From: CAZOOA01 sp964581355
GTDB taxonomy: Bacteria > Bacillota > Dethiobacteria > DTU022 > UBA8154
DNA: 16,755 nucleotides
Assembly: GCA_964581355.1 (NCBI GenBank)
Contig: CAZOOA010000061.1
Coordinates: forward strand, 1 to 16,755
Reading direction: 5' to 3'
The notes under the pieces were generated by a model. That model made no database searches. It was given only the letters and a program-made list of their open reading frames with translations, and had not been told where the DNA came from. Positions 7,004-14,815 of the stretch are shown here, piece by piece. The position numbers were made by a program, and so were the translations under genes. Position 1 is the first letter of the stretch; each line of letters begins with the position of its first letter.

Positions 7004-7025
7004 TAATAATGTAATATATTATTAC
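7004..7025. promoter_or_regulatory. AT-rich inverted repeat upstream of the heat-shock operon
   Basis: TAATAAT (7004-7010) and ATTATTA (7018-7024) are inverted with a 7-base gap; a tighter GTAATA (7011-7016)/TATTAC (7020-7025) overlaps them. The site is about 40 bases before the -35 box of the hspR-like gene. It does not match the classic HspR box (CTTGAGT-N7-ACTCAAG). In such AT-rich sequence, palindromes arise easily. Confidence 0.3.
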
Positions 7026-7063
7026 TAAAAAAGAAAAAAATTATATTTTTTATAGTAAAACTA

Positions 7064-7092
7064 TTGACAGCCAGGCCGTTATAAAATATAAT
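7064..7092 (+). promoter_or_regulatory. Consensus sigma-A promoter of the hspR-like/hsp20 operon
   Basis: TTGACA (7064-7069), a spacer of exactly 17 bases, and TATAAT (7087-7092) form a perfect match to the vegetative consensus. The start would be at about 7099, giving a leader of about 22 bases before ATG 7121. A promoter this strong is usually held by a repressor, which fits the HspR-like product. Confidence 0.92.
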
Positions 7093-7120
7093 ATTTTATA
7101 GAAAAGGCGGGTGCTTGAAC

Positions 7121-7531
7121 ATGAAATATCAAGAAAATCAGCCACTGTTCAGCATCAGCGTCACATCAAAGATTATTGGGATTACGCCTCGGGTTCTGCG
7201 CAGTTACGAGGAGGCAGGTTTAGTGTGTCCCTACAGGACGGAAGGAAACACGAGGCTGTATTCGCAGCTGGATGTTCGAAGGTTGCAGTTGATTTACTAC
7301 TTGCACAAAGAAAAAGAAGTGAACCTGCCCGGAATAAAAATCATTTTGGATTTATTATCATCCTACCTGGAAGAAGAAATAGCACCGGATGTGTATAAAG
7401 TAGAGAATAATATCAGCACTTCAGAAGAAAATCAAAAAAGTGTTGAAGCGGATATAGGGCCAGGAGATGAGCTGATTGAGAAAATCAAGGAAGTCGCTCC
7501 GGAATTGCTGCCTGGCAAATTCAAAGATTAA
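7121..7531 (+). CDS. MerR family regulator, HspR-like
   Basis: A 136-residue regulator with an N-terminal winged helix-turn-helix of the MerR type. The pattern ISVTSKIIGITPRVLRSYEE, then AGLVCPYRTEGNTRLYS and VNLPGIKIILDL, follows HspR (ISVAAELAGMHPQTLRxYDxxGLxxPxRTxGxxRRYS...VNLAGIKxIxxL) more closely than metal-sensing MerR proteins, and no cysteine pair for metal is visible. HspR represses chaperone genes and is released on heat or proteotoxic stress, often through DnaK. Here it precedes an Hsp20 gene by 41 bases, consistent with an autoregulated chaperone operon. The acidic C-terminal tail (about residues 85-136) is not recognised. ATG at 7121 is used with AAAAGGCGGG about ten bases ahead; TTG at 7115 would add two residues. 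Confidence 0.82.
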   Translation: MKYQENQPLFSISVTSKIIGITPRVLRSYEEAGLVCPYRTEGNTRLYSQLDVRRLQLIYYLHKEKEVNLPGIKIILDLLSSYLEEEIAPDVYKVENNISTSEENQKSVEADIGPGDELIEKIKEVAPELLPGKFKD

Positions 7532-7572
7532 CTGTTCACCAAGTGTGGTAAAATATTGCAGGAGGTGATACT

Positions 7573-8019
7573 ATGGCAAACCTGATTAGGCGCAGACCGA
7601 TTAACGAATTAATGGGACTCAGAGAGGATTTTGATCGGTTGTTAAATGATACCTTCAGGATATTTGATGAAGGATATGGTGAGCGTGTAGGTTGGAAACC
7701 GGCTGTAGATATGGAGGAAACGGAAGAGGACTACATCGTCAAGGCAGAAATTCCAGGAATCAAGAAAGATGACATCAACATTTCCATCGCGGACAACAAG
7801 GTTGTGATAGCTGGAGAAGTAGCTGAAGAAAAAGATGTCCAGGAGAAGAATTACTACTTGAAAGAAAGGGCCCGAGGAAAGTTCAGCCGTGGTTTTACCC
7901 TGCCGACACCGGTTGATTCCGGCAAAGCGGAAGCTACCTTCAAAGATGGAATCCTGACACTTAAGCTGCCCAAGGCGGAAGAAGCAAAGCCCAAGCAAAT
8001 AGAAATTAAAGGTGAATAA
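7573..8019 (+). CDS. Hsp20/alpha-crystallin small heat-shock protein
   Basis: A 148-residue ATP-independent holdase chaperone that oligomerises and binds unfolding proteins in the cytoplasm. Residues 1-40 are the variable N-terminal arm (starting MANLIRRRPINELMGLREDFDRL, read in parts, typical of Firmicute Hsp20). The alpha-crystallin domain spans about 42-138, with the conserved FxRxFxLP-type block RGKFSRGFTLPTPVD and the AxxxDGILxLxLPK-type block ATFKDGILTLKLPK. The tail IEIKGE contains the I-x-I anchoring motif. The ATG at 7573 follows GCAGGAGGTG. It is the second gene of the operon led by the HspR-like regulator and is followed by a hairpin terminator. Confidence 0.95.
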   Translation: MANLIRRRPINELMGLREDFDRLLNDTFRIFDEGYGERVGWKPAVDMEETEEDYIVKAEIPGIKKDDINISIADNKVVIAGEVAEEKDVQEKNYYLKERARGKFSRGFTLPTPVDSGKAEATFKDGILTLKLPKAEEAKPKQIEIKGE

Positions 8020-8077
8020 GGAAGAGAAAGTTCTGGTGTAAAAAATCACTAACCGGAGCGTCTTCCTTTATAATATA

Positions 8078-8129
8078 AATACCTGGGGATGAAAGGAAAG
8101 TTCCCAGGTATTCTTTATGTTTATTTTTT
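8078..8129 (+). terminator. Terminator after hsp20
   Basis: AATACCTGGG (8078-8087) pairs with CCCAGGTATT (8103-8112), a 10-bp stem with a 15-base loop, followed by a T-rich run ending in TTTATTTTTTT at about 8119-8129. The minus-strand gene ending at 8141 converges on it. Confidence 0.8.
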
Positions 8130-8140
8130 TGCTCCTTCAA

Positions 8141-8368
8141 CTATAACCAGGGCATTTTATCGGCTTTGTCACCCTTTAGAACAGGAGTTAATTTGTCCCG
8201 CAAAGGTTGAGGGACATTTTTTAGCTTCATATCGTCAACTTTTTTAATCAAGCTGGTTTGGACTTTCAATTTCATGGCCAGGTCTTTGGCTGTTAGACCC
8301 TGATTTTTTCGCAGCTCTTTTACAGTTTTATTTTTAAAACCAAGGTTAAAAAACACTTTACCATCCAC
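8141..8368 (-). CDS. Small helix-turn-helix protein
   Basis: A 75-residue basic protein. Residues 14-45 (KTVKELRKNQGLTAKDLAMKL and following, read in parts) form a Cro/C1-type helix-turn-helix: 'VKELRKNQGLTAKDLA' is the first helix and turn, and 'VQTSLIKKVDDMKL' the recognition side. The rest is a short Lys-rich tail ending DKMPWL. The ATG at 8366-8368 has GGAGAGGTGG immediately ahead, which supports a real gene despite its length. The protein probably binds DNA, but the fold is incomplete compared with full XRE regulators and no partner gene is adjacent. Target and signal are unknown. It converges with hsp20 and shares its terminator region. Confidence 0.7.
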   Translation of the reverse strand: MDGKVFFNLGFKNKTVKELRKNQGLTAKDLAMKLKVQTSLIKKVDDMKLKNVPQPLRDKLTPVLKGDKADKMPWL

Positions 8369-8604
8369 CTCTCCATTTACTCAAAAAGAAGGTGACATTT
8401 CCTTCGACAAAAAAAGTAAAAACCCTGCCCGGAATGGCAGTCTAACGAAAGTTGAGATTAAATTATAAAAAGGATCTGTTATATTCGTATCGAAGTATAT
8501 TAATAGTTCAAAGCAATATCCGATTTCAAATATGCTTCAAGAATTATTGCTTCCCCCTTATATCTGTTATTTGATTTACAACCTGTAATGAAAGGCCGGT
8601 TTAT

Positions 8605-8997
8605 ATGTTAAAGTTGCTTTTTCTGTTTACTGCTGTTCCTTTGCTGGAACTTTGGTTGTTGATTAACATTGGCGGATGGATCGGTGCGGGACCGACAGTA
8701 TTCCTGGTAGCAGCTACAGGTTTTTTTGGTGTGCTGCTGGCGCGGTCCCAGGGCCTTAGGATCTTGCATCGCTTAAGAGAAGAAGTCGAAAATGGAGCGA
8801 TGCCGGCTAATGAAATCCTCGATGGTGCCTGCATCCTGGTTGGGGGCGCATTTCTACTTACCCCGGGAATATTAACTGACTTGCTCGGATTTTCTCTGTT
8901 AATTCCCTTCACTCGCAAGGCGATGAAAGAGATGGCAAAAAAAGTGTTGCGACGTAAAATGGATAGTGGAACCATCGTTGTTTACCGGCGTTGGTAG
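8605..8997 (+). CDS. fxsA: FxsA family membrane protein
   Basis: A 130-residue inner-membrane protein of the FxsA (suppressor of phage F exclusion) family. The order fits the family: an N-terminal membrane segment with PLLELWLLI (residues 11-19), a second GPTVFLVAATGFFGVLLAR (about 28-47), a cytosolic loop containing ILDGACILVGGAFLLTPGILTDLLGF (about 72-97, read in parts; the 'PGxxTDxxG' motif is diagnostic) and a basic C-terminal tail. Overproduction in E. coli prevents exclusion of phage T7 by the F-plasmid PifA; the normal function is not settled. ATG at 8605 follows GAAAGGCCGG. The 236 bases ahead of it show no clear promoter. Confidence 0.88.
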   Translation: MLKLLFLFTAVPLLELWLLINIGGWIGAGPTVFLVAATGFFGVLLARSQGLRILHRLREEVENGAMPANEILDGACILVGGAFLLTPGILTDLLGFSLLIPFTRKAMKEMAKKVLRRKMDSGTIVVYRRW

Positions 8998-9199
8998 ATA
9001 AGTGCAGGCTATTAAAAGAAACCCGCCACCCGGAAGTGTAGCGGGCATTACAGGGGCGGAATGTTCGGTTATTTCAAAACATTGCTTCACAATCAGTGGG
9101 TGGATGAATTGATCAACACGTTTTTCACAGCCATTGTAGTTAAGCAGAGAATCTTGCTTCTATATATGGTGGCTGATATTTTAACAAGGAGGAGATAGG

Positions 9200-10066
9200 A
9201 TGGAAATGGAAAACAACGGAAACGGCTGGGGGCAGGATCATACACTCCTGGATTGTTTTAATAATGTTGCGGAGTATTTTAATCAGCTTACGGCCAGTGA
9301 TGTGGCGGTGGCTATTGTCGATGCCAAAACCCAGGAAATAGCTTCGTATATTCCAGGCGAAACCCTTGACCACAAGCTTAAGCCAGGTGACCACTGCCCG
9401 GACAAGACTGTGGTTATGGAGGCGGTGCGTTCACGGAAAACAGTTTCTAAACAGGCAGGCCAGGAAACATTTGGTTTCTCCTATCTTGGTATTGGAATGC
9501 CCATAATAGATAAGAGTAGCGGAGAGGTGTTGGGGGGGATTTCTGTTAACCAATCCCTGGAAAATCACGATCAATTGTTGGCAATGTCCGATAACCTACA
9601 GGAAGCTATCCAGGATGCCAGTGGAGTTACGGAGAAACTTGCAGGTGAAGCCCAGGAACTATCCGCTATTGGCGAAATGCTTACCAAGCATTCCAATGAA
9701 TTGAATAAAAACGTTAGGGAAACAGATGATATGCTTAAGGTAATTCAAAAAATTACGGACCAGACCAACCTTCTGGGACTCAATGCTTCCATTGAAGCTT
9801 CCAGGGTGGGGGAGATGGGCAAAGGGTTTGGTGTCGTTGCTGAAGAGATTCGCAAGCTGGCTGAAAACAGCAGCGAATCATTGCAGCGGATTGAGTCTAT
9901 CCTGGGAACCCTGCGCGATGCTACAGGCAGCATCAACCAGGAAGTAGGAAATATCAGCAAAATAGCTGCCGAGCAGGCGGATGCTTCTCAAAAAGTGGCC
10001 GATACCGTGCAAAAGCTTGATGAAATGGCCCAGGAGTTGGTTACGTTTGCAAGGAAAATGTTTTAA
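9200..10066 (+). CDS. Soluble methyl-accepting chemotaxis-type signalling protein
   Basis: A 288-residue protein without any membrane segment. Residues about 10-125 form a sensory domain with a PAS/GAF-like alternation (AVAIVDAKTQEIASYIPG; GFSYLGIGMPIIDKSSGEVLGGISV, read in parts). Residues about 165-288 are a short chemoreceptor signalling domain: the hairpin tip block NLLGLNASIEASRVGEMGKG is close to the consensus NLLALNAAIEAARAGExGRG and leads into FGVVAEEIRKLAENS. It would control a CheA kinase in the cytoplasm. The coiled coil is much shorter than in transmembrane receptors, and no che, flagellar or pilus gene is near. The substitution of Ala by Gly/Ser in the tip is noteworthy. ATG at 9200 follows AAGGAGGAGA. 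Such short soluble forms are common in sporulating Firmicutes; the ligand is unknown. Confidence 0.85.
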   Translation: MEMENNGNGWGQDHTLLDCFNNVAEYFNQLTASDVAVAIVDAKTQEIASYIPGETLDHKLKPGDHCPDKTVVMEAVRSRKTVSKQAGQETFGFSYLGIGMPIIDKSSGEVLGGISVNQSLENHDQLLAMSDNLQEAIQDASGVTEKLAGEAQELSAIGEMLTKHSNELNKNVRETDDMLKVIQKITDQTNLLGLNASIEASRVGEMGKGFGVVAEEIRKLAENSSESLQRIESILGTLRDATGSINQEVGNISKIAAEQADASQKVADTVQKLDEMAQELVTFARKMF

Positions 10067-10130
10067 CCTGCAGGCATATGATATAAAGCAACATTTTTCC
10101 GCTTTTAAGGTCGACAGTGCAACTTTTAAG

Positions 10131-10159
10131 TTGACTGATAATTTAATTGGTGCTATATT
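10131..10159 (+). promoter_or_regulatory. Sigma-A-like promoter of the FHA cluster
   Basis: TTGACT (10131-10136), a 17-base spacer and TATATT (10154-10159): ten of twelve consensus positions. Start at about 10166 gives a leader of roughly 150 bases that contains the tRNA-like segment. Confidence 0.65.
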
Positions 10160-10243
10160 TTAGATAAACTAAAATATTTGACATCATTTTCCCGGGCATC
10201 CGGTGTCTTTTCTTCCCAAAGTTTATAGTGAAGCTTTTTGCGT

Positions 10244-10276
10244 GGGGTTGTAGCTCAGGGAGAAAGCGTTTTACTT
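10244..10276 (+). pseudogene. 5'-half tRNA relic
   Basis: GGGGTTGTAGCTCAGGGAG and the following bases match the first 33 bases of the intact tRNA-Val at 14866 in 27 of 33 positions with no gap, covering the 5' acceptor strand, the box A-like D arm and the start of the anticodon arm. No anticodon stem, T arm or 3' acceptor strand follows, so it is not a functional tRNA. It lies 43 bases before the first FHA gene. Confidence 0.6.
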
Positions 10277-10318
10277 CAGGTTGATTAATGTTTTCGGATC
10301 TCGCAAAGGAGACAGCGG

Positions 10319-11611
10319 ATGCAACAGCAACTAACTGTTTTAGAAGGACCAGATAGCGGGAAAACTATATTTTTAACTGGCAAAGCGCTCTATATCGGTC
10401 GCGATGAAGCCATGTGCAGCCTTGTACTCTCCGACACGGAAGTTTCCCGGCAGCACGCCCGGCTTAGCCTCCATGGTGACGGAGCAATCCACCTGGAAGA
10501 CATGGGCAGCAGCAACGGCACTTACGTAAACGAAGAAAAGATCGGCGGACCGAAGAAAATTCGTCCCGGAGACCGGATCCGTTTGGGCAGTTCTGTTCTT
10601 AATCTCGTCCCGGCAGCGCAGGTTGCGCATGCTCCCCCTGCCGCTCAGGCCGGCCAAGCGACTGCTTCTGTGAGTATCGGCCGCGATCCCTCCAACGACC
10701 TGGTAATCAGCGATCCACAAGTGTCCAGGAAGCATGCCCGTATCGACTGCCAGTCTGGAACATATTACCTGACCAACCTGAGCAGGACGGGGACCACCTA
10801 CGTTGATGGTCAACAGGTCAGTGCACCAGCAGCCTTGAAGCCTTCCTCGTGGGTTCAAATCCAGGGCCATAATTACCTTTTTGACGGAAGCAGGTTACTC
10901 AACGAGAAAGCTGAAGTTGCCGCCGCTTTCAGTACACCTGCTCTCAATCCCGAAAGGGATATCTCCTTTGTACAAGCCCTCTTGGCGCCACTTAAAGGGA
11001 TGGCAAGCATCAAGTGGCTGCTGGGCAGCATCCTTGCTGTCATCCCCATCGTCGGCATTTTTGCTAACGGCTACCGTTACCGGTTGCTAAAAAACGGTCA
11101 GTCCGGCACCCTTGCCTTGCCCGCATGGGAAAACTGGGGTGAACTGTTCGTGACAGGTTTACAGTTTTTCCTGGTCAGGGTTTTTTACCTTCTCTTGCCG
11201 GCCCTCTTTTTATTGTTTGTAATCGCATATGCACCGCCGGCATGGGTTGATAACTTGCTGGAAATGGTTTATTACCCCCGCGGCCAGCTGCTGATCATGA
11301 GCATGCTGTTTTTTGTCCTGGCCTGGTCTGTTATGCCTATCGCTTTAGCCCACTTTGCTGCAACCGGTTCCTTCAAAGACTCTTTTCAGCTCTCAGCTAT
11401 TCTACAGCTTATTAGTGTTGGCAGGGCTCAGTATTTATCTTTAATTCTCCTGGTAGCCGGGCTGTGGTTGGCTGTAAGCTTGCTGGCCTGGATCATCCCT
11501 TATATTGGCTTTGTATTCGGTATTATCGGGGCATTCTACATTTATATTGTCTCTTCGCTGCTGTTCGGTGATTTTTATGGACGCAGCAGGGCACAGATTG
11601 GCTCTTTCTGA
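10319..11611 (+). CDS. Double-FHA domain protein with DUF4013-like membrane domain
   Basis: A 430-residue protein. Two forkhead-associated domains occupy about residues 22-98 and 113-190. Each has the GR...SRxH...G pattern that binds phosphothreonine: first YIGRD / SRQH / MGSSNGTYV; second SIGRD / SRKH / LSRTGTTYV (here the usual Asn is Thr). A flexible Ala/Pro linker separates them. From about 225 the protein is membrane-embedded, with five or six hydrophobic segments, and begins WLLGSILAVIPIVGIFANGY...W, which matches the DUF4013 pattern (W..G..L..IPI.G.F...GY.....W). This places phosphopeptide readers on the cytosolic face of a membrane protein. It heads a three-gene cluster. AAAGGAGA precedes ATG 10319. 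The function is unknown; a scaffold recruiting phosphorylated partners is the inference. Confidence 0.85.
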   Translation: MQQQLTVLEGPDSGKTIFLTGKALYIGRDEAMCSLVLSDTEVSRQHARLSLHGDGAIHLEDMGSSNGTYVNEEKIGGPKKIRPGDRIRLGSSVLNLVPAAQVAHAPPAAQAGQATASVSIGRDPSNDLVISDPQVSRKHARIDCQSGTYYLTNLSRTGTTYVDGQQVSAPAALKPSSWVQIQGHNYLFDGSRLLNEKAEVAAAFSTPALNPERDISFVQALLAPLKGMASIKWLLGSILAVIPIVGIFANGYRYRLLKNGQSGTLALPAWENWGELFVTGLQFFLVRVFYLLLPALFLLFVIAYAPPAWVDNLLEMVYYPRGQLLIMSMLFFVLAWSVMPIALAHFAATGSFKDSFQLSAILQLISVGRAQYLSLILLVAGLWLAVSLLAWIIPYIGFVFGIIGAFYIYIVSSLLFGDFYGRSRAQIGSF

Positions 11612-11740
11612 TACTGTTTGTGTACATATTGAAACAGCGTATATTTTCGACAACGATTGTATTTAAAAAGCATTGTGACTGAATTAAGAGGCATTTTTTA
11701 AATAGGTGCAGTTCAATGAAGAGGTCAAAGGGGGCTTCCC

Positions 11741-12559
11741 ATGGACTATTTCCTGGAAGTGCTAGAAGGCTCGGAGAGTGGTAAAACTGTTCCCTTGAGC
11801 GGTTCCAACCTGATCATCGGACGCGACGCGGGACAGTGCAGCCTGGTGATCAACGATCAGAAAGTCTCACGTATCCACGCACAGATTAACCGCTACCAGG
11901 GGGATCTTTTTTATCTGGAAGACCTGGGCAGCACCCACGGGACGCTACTAAACGGTAAACCCCTTCATGAAGCGGCGCTGATCAGCAGCGGAGACCGGAT
12001 AACCGTAGGCGACAGTATAATGCAGCTCAAAAGCGGCGATGCGGCCGGCGGCATGTCCCCGGGAGCCGTCCCCCGGGGCTCTGCAGAAGGGAAAAAGACG
12101 CTCTTCAGAAAAGAGCTGGTCTTGCCCTTGGTCCTTTTTGTGGCCTTGGCGGGTGCGGCTTTCATCCTGGTCATGATGGGCCTGGGGGGAGAATCGCTCC
12201 GGGCAGGCCCACTTGATCTCTCCGAGGAAGAGGCCTACCTGCACTTCCGGTCTGAAAGCCATTCCAACCTGGTTAAATCTTTCTCCTCCTTTGAGTCTCT
12301 GGTCAGCAACCCGCTTGACATTCCGGAGTGGGAGAGAAATCTCAAGTTATCTATCGCCAAAATTATGGTGCTCTGTGAAGAGATTCAAGAGGCTGATGCC
12401 CCGGATAAATATCGGGCTTCACATGATTACCTGCAAGCTGCTGCCAATGACTACTACCGGGCCATGGAATACTTCATGGCCAGAAACCCCGAGTATGCGA
12501 GGCTTTATCTCGCCTCCGGCGATACCAACTACAATGAAGCGGTTCTTTTACTGGAGTAA
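11741..12559 (+). CDS. FHA domain protein with one membrane segment
   Basis: A 272-residue protein. An N-terminal FHA domain (about residues 22-98) has IIGRD, SRIH and LGSTHGTLLNG, all the phosphothreonine-binding positions. A Gly/Pro-rich linker leads to a basic KKTLFRKE and one membrane segment at about 128-148 (LVLPLVLFVALAGAAFILVMM, in parts). About 120 residues outside the membrane are predicted helical and not recognised. The first 75 residues align with the first FHA domain of the upstream protein (for example LEGPDSGKT against LEGSESGKT), so the two genes share a duplicated module. An FHA inside and a helical domain outside make this a plausible cross-membrane transducer. ATG at 11741 follows AAAGGGGG; the gap to the previous gene is 129 bases with no terminator seen. 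Confidence 0.83.
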   Translation: MDYFLEVLEGSESGKTVPLSGSNLIIGRDAGQCSLVINDQKVSRIHAQINRYQGDLFYLEDLGSTHGTLLNGKPLHEAALISSGDRITVGDSIMQLKSGDAAGGMSPGAVPRGSAEGKKTLFRKELVLPLVLFVALAGAAFILVMMGLGGESLRAGPLDLSEEEAYLHFRSESHSNLVKSFSSFESLVSNPLDIPEWERNLKLSIAKIMVLCEEIQEADAPDKYRASHDYLQAAANDYYRAMEYFMARNPEYARLYLASGDTNYNEAVLLLE

Positions 12560-12639
12560 GGCAGCCAATAAGATCCTTTGCCCGGATAAAGGGGTTAAGG
12601 GGCGCGTGTTTTAAAAACAAAAGACAGGAGAGAGTTAAA

Positions 12640-14649
12640 ATGAAAAGCCCGCCGGTTACGATTCGCCTGATGGTGGCTTTAGTTGTTTGCCTGCTCCTTA
12701 CAGCAAGCTCCATTTCAATTTGTGCAGCTCAGCAGGATAATCAAAGATTGGAATACTATAAAGAAAGACTCGAAGCAGCGATTTGGGATAGAGATCGCTA
12801 TATCAATGAAACCGAAGCGGAATATAACAATTTGCTGGACACTGTCTCGCAAATCGCAGCAGAAAGAGAAACGTTAGCGCTTCAGGAGCATGCAGAATTT
12901 ATTTCAGCGCAAGAGCAAAAATTAGACCCAGGCTATGAAAATAAGAACGGCCTGCATGAGCAGAACAATGTCAGTCGACCTGGTTACCGGCTCGAAGTCA
13001 CAGAAAAGTCTCAGGCTTTTTATGAATATATTAAGGCGAAAGAGGAACGAGGAGAGGAGTTAAGTTCGGCCGATAAGTTTATGAGAGCATTAATGATTTC
13101 CAGCCGCCGGTGGCCAGAAGTTCCTGAGCCTGTCGATTTGAGTTCGGGACTTGTCACATGGGAGAATTATCCTTACTTTCAAGTGGCTGGATTAACTGAA
13201 TTGGAAACCCCTCACACAGAAGAAACTGAAAGATTTCGGCAGTATTATCACAGCTTGAGCCCGGAAGACCGGGAACGTTTATGGGTAGCGGGCATGATGT
13301 ATCGTACCTATGCCCGCATGGGGTTCGATATGCGTTCCGACGAACAGAGGGAAAAAGAACAACAGCAGGTGCAAGTTTTGCCAGTTGAAGAACCATGTTT
13401 TGACTCCCTGCTGGCAGGGCACCTGGAAGCAGATCCCCAATATCAAGCCTTAAGGAACCGCATAGCAAGTATTGAACGCACTAGAAATGAAAATCAGCGA
13501 AGAGTTGAAGAGCTTCAGGATTTAGTTAACTATTATAAATATGTCGGCAATACAAGTGACGTGGATTTTAGCGATATTCAAGAGGTCACCGAAGAGGTCA
13601 AAGAAGAAAGAGGGCAGGAAGGGCCTGGTGCGCCAGAGAGCGGCAACGGTTTTCTATCCCCCGTAATTAATGATATTGTTGACTCAATTGTCCGTATAGC
13701 CCAAGGCGGATTCGGTGCAGAAGAACCGGTCCAGGAAACTGCCCTGCATGATCCGAATCTTGAAATGCCGGGGGAATGGTTTTTTCCGAGACCTTATGGT
13801 GATATATATGATTCAGGCCACCTGATTATAGATGATCTTGGCGATGAATACGAAAAGCAGCCAGATGGCTCCTGGGTGGCTACAGGTGAAAATTACGGCC
13901 CCTTGCCGCCTGAATACTGGCCTGATTCTTTGCCCAGCCAGGATTATCAAGTTGCTGTAACGATAGACGGCGAAAGGCATCTGACCTATACATTAGAAGA
14001 AGGATATGAAAGTGTAGAACATATCTTTTCCGCTCAGGCAACCGAACCCGGTGAATATACCTTTGCATGGTCTTTTGGGGATGGCAGGGATTACAGTGGA
14101 AAGACTGGTAGCAGGTCGGGCGGGAGAATCACGTATGATAATATTACAGAAGATAAAACATTAACCCTGAGCGTTAGGCTAATAGATGCTGAAGGTGAAG
14201 TTCTTGATACTGACCAGGTGACGATAAGTTTTGTTCTAACTGAAGAAACGCCTCATGAAACTGAACACAGGCAAGACATTCTTAATGTATGTAATAAATG
14301 GATAAGGTCCGACAGCGGCGGCTCCGGAACGACAATTACTGTATATGATATCAGTGAATTGCCGCCTGAAACAAGTTTTGATATGAGATTTAACGCAATG
14401 AATATTCCTGACAAATTTATTGTCGAATATGAAGGGGCAGTCGTCTATGATTCCGGTTGGCGCGGTTCAAGTACAGGTATAGGTGATCCCAACCTTTACC
14501 CGGGCGGTTTATCTGGAGGTGGCCAGGGTGAAGCAAGAGCAATGTTTGAAAAAAATAACAGCGACAGCTTTACGGTAACTGTAATAGGTCCCGAGCCCAA
14601 TACTGCTTGGAATTATGAGCTCAGGGCCAACTGCCCGCCCCTCTCTTGA
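12640..14649 (+). CDS. Large secreted protein with PKD-like domain
   Basis: A 669-residue exported protein. Residues 1-31 are a signal peptide (basic start, hydrophobic LMVALVVCLLLTASSI, small residues before Gln31). Parts of about 32-90 and 270-315 are heptad-like coiled coil. Residues about 480-550 resemble a PKD/Ig-like fold: FSAQATEPGEYTFAWSFGDG holds the usual 'W.FGDG' core, followed by LTLSVRLIDAEGEVL. The last 95 residues include IPDKFIVEYEGAVVYDSGW, a pattern seen in C-terminal beta-sandwich domains of bacterial surface proteins. No catalytic motif, LPXTG anchor or S-layer repeat is seen, so it is likely released or bound by partner proteins. It follows the FHA genes by 80 bases with AGGAGAG before ATG 12640, consistent with one operon. 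Function unknown. Confidence 0.78.
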   Translation: MKSPPVTIRLMVALVVCLLLTASSISICAAQQDNQRLEYYKERLEAAIWDRDRYINETEAEYNNLLDTVSQIAAERETLALQEHAEFISAQEQKLDPGYENKNGLHEQNNVSRPGYRLEVTEKSQAFYEYIKAKEERGEELSSADKFMRALMISSRRWPEVPEPVDLSSGLVTWENYPYFQVAGLTELETPHTEETERFRQYYHSLSPEDRERLWVAGMMYRTYARMGFDMRSDEQREKEQQQVQVLPVEEPCFDSLLAGHLEADPQYQALRNRIASIERTRNENQRRVEELQDLVNYYKYVGNTSDVDFSDIQEVTEEVKEERGQEGPGAPESGNGFLSPVINDIVDSIVRIAQGGFGAEEPVQETALHDPNLEMPGEWFFPRPYGDIYDSGHLIIDDLGDEYEKQPDGSWVATGENYGPLPPEYWPDSLPSQDYQVAVTIDGERHLTYTLEEGYESVEHIFSAQATEPGEYTFAWSFGDGRDYSGKTGSRSGGRITYDNITEDKTLTLSVRLIDAEGEVLDTDQVTISFVLTEETPHETEHRQDILNVCNKWIRSDSGGSGTTITVYDISELPPETSFDMRFNAMNIPDKFIVEYEGAVVYDSGWRGSSTGIGDPNLYPGGLSGGGQGEARAMFEKNNSDSFTVTVIGPEPNTAWNYELRANCPPLS

Positions 14650-14815
14650 CATTGACATGTCTATCTACGGGGCATGAGAAGTTTCTTTAGTGAAAGTTTG
14701 TATAAAGGCTTGCAAGTTTCTACATTATGCCAATAGGAAGGGAGTAAGAGTGGCAAGAAAAGGCTTGCAGTTCACTTTAAACAGTAATACCCAATAATCC
14801 CCTCGTTTACCGCAC

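Noticed and set aside
7111..7398. Plus-strand 95-codon frame starting at GTG
   Set aside because: It is out of phase within the HspR-like gene, whose helix-turn-helix is clear in the other frame.
9022..9045. Hairpin CCCGCCAC/GTG-TA-GCGGG after fxsA as a terminator
   Set aside because: The stem is plausible, but there is no U tract after it on either strand; at most it is a weak processing or pause site.
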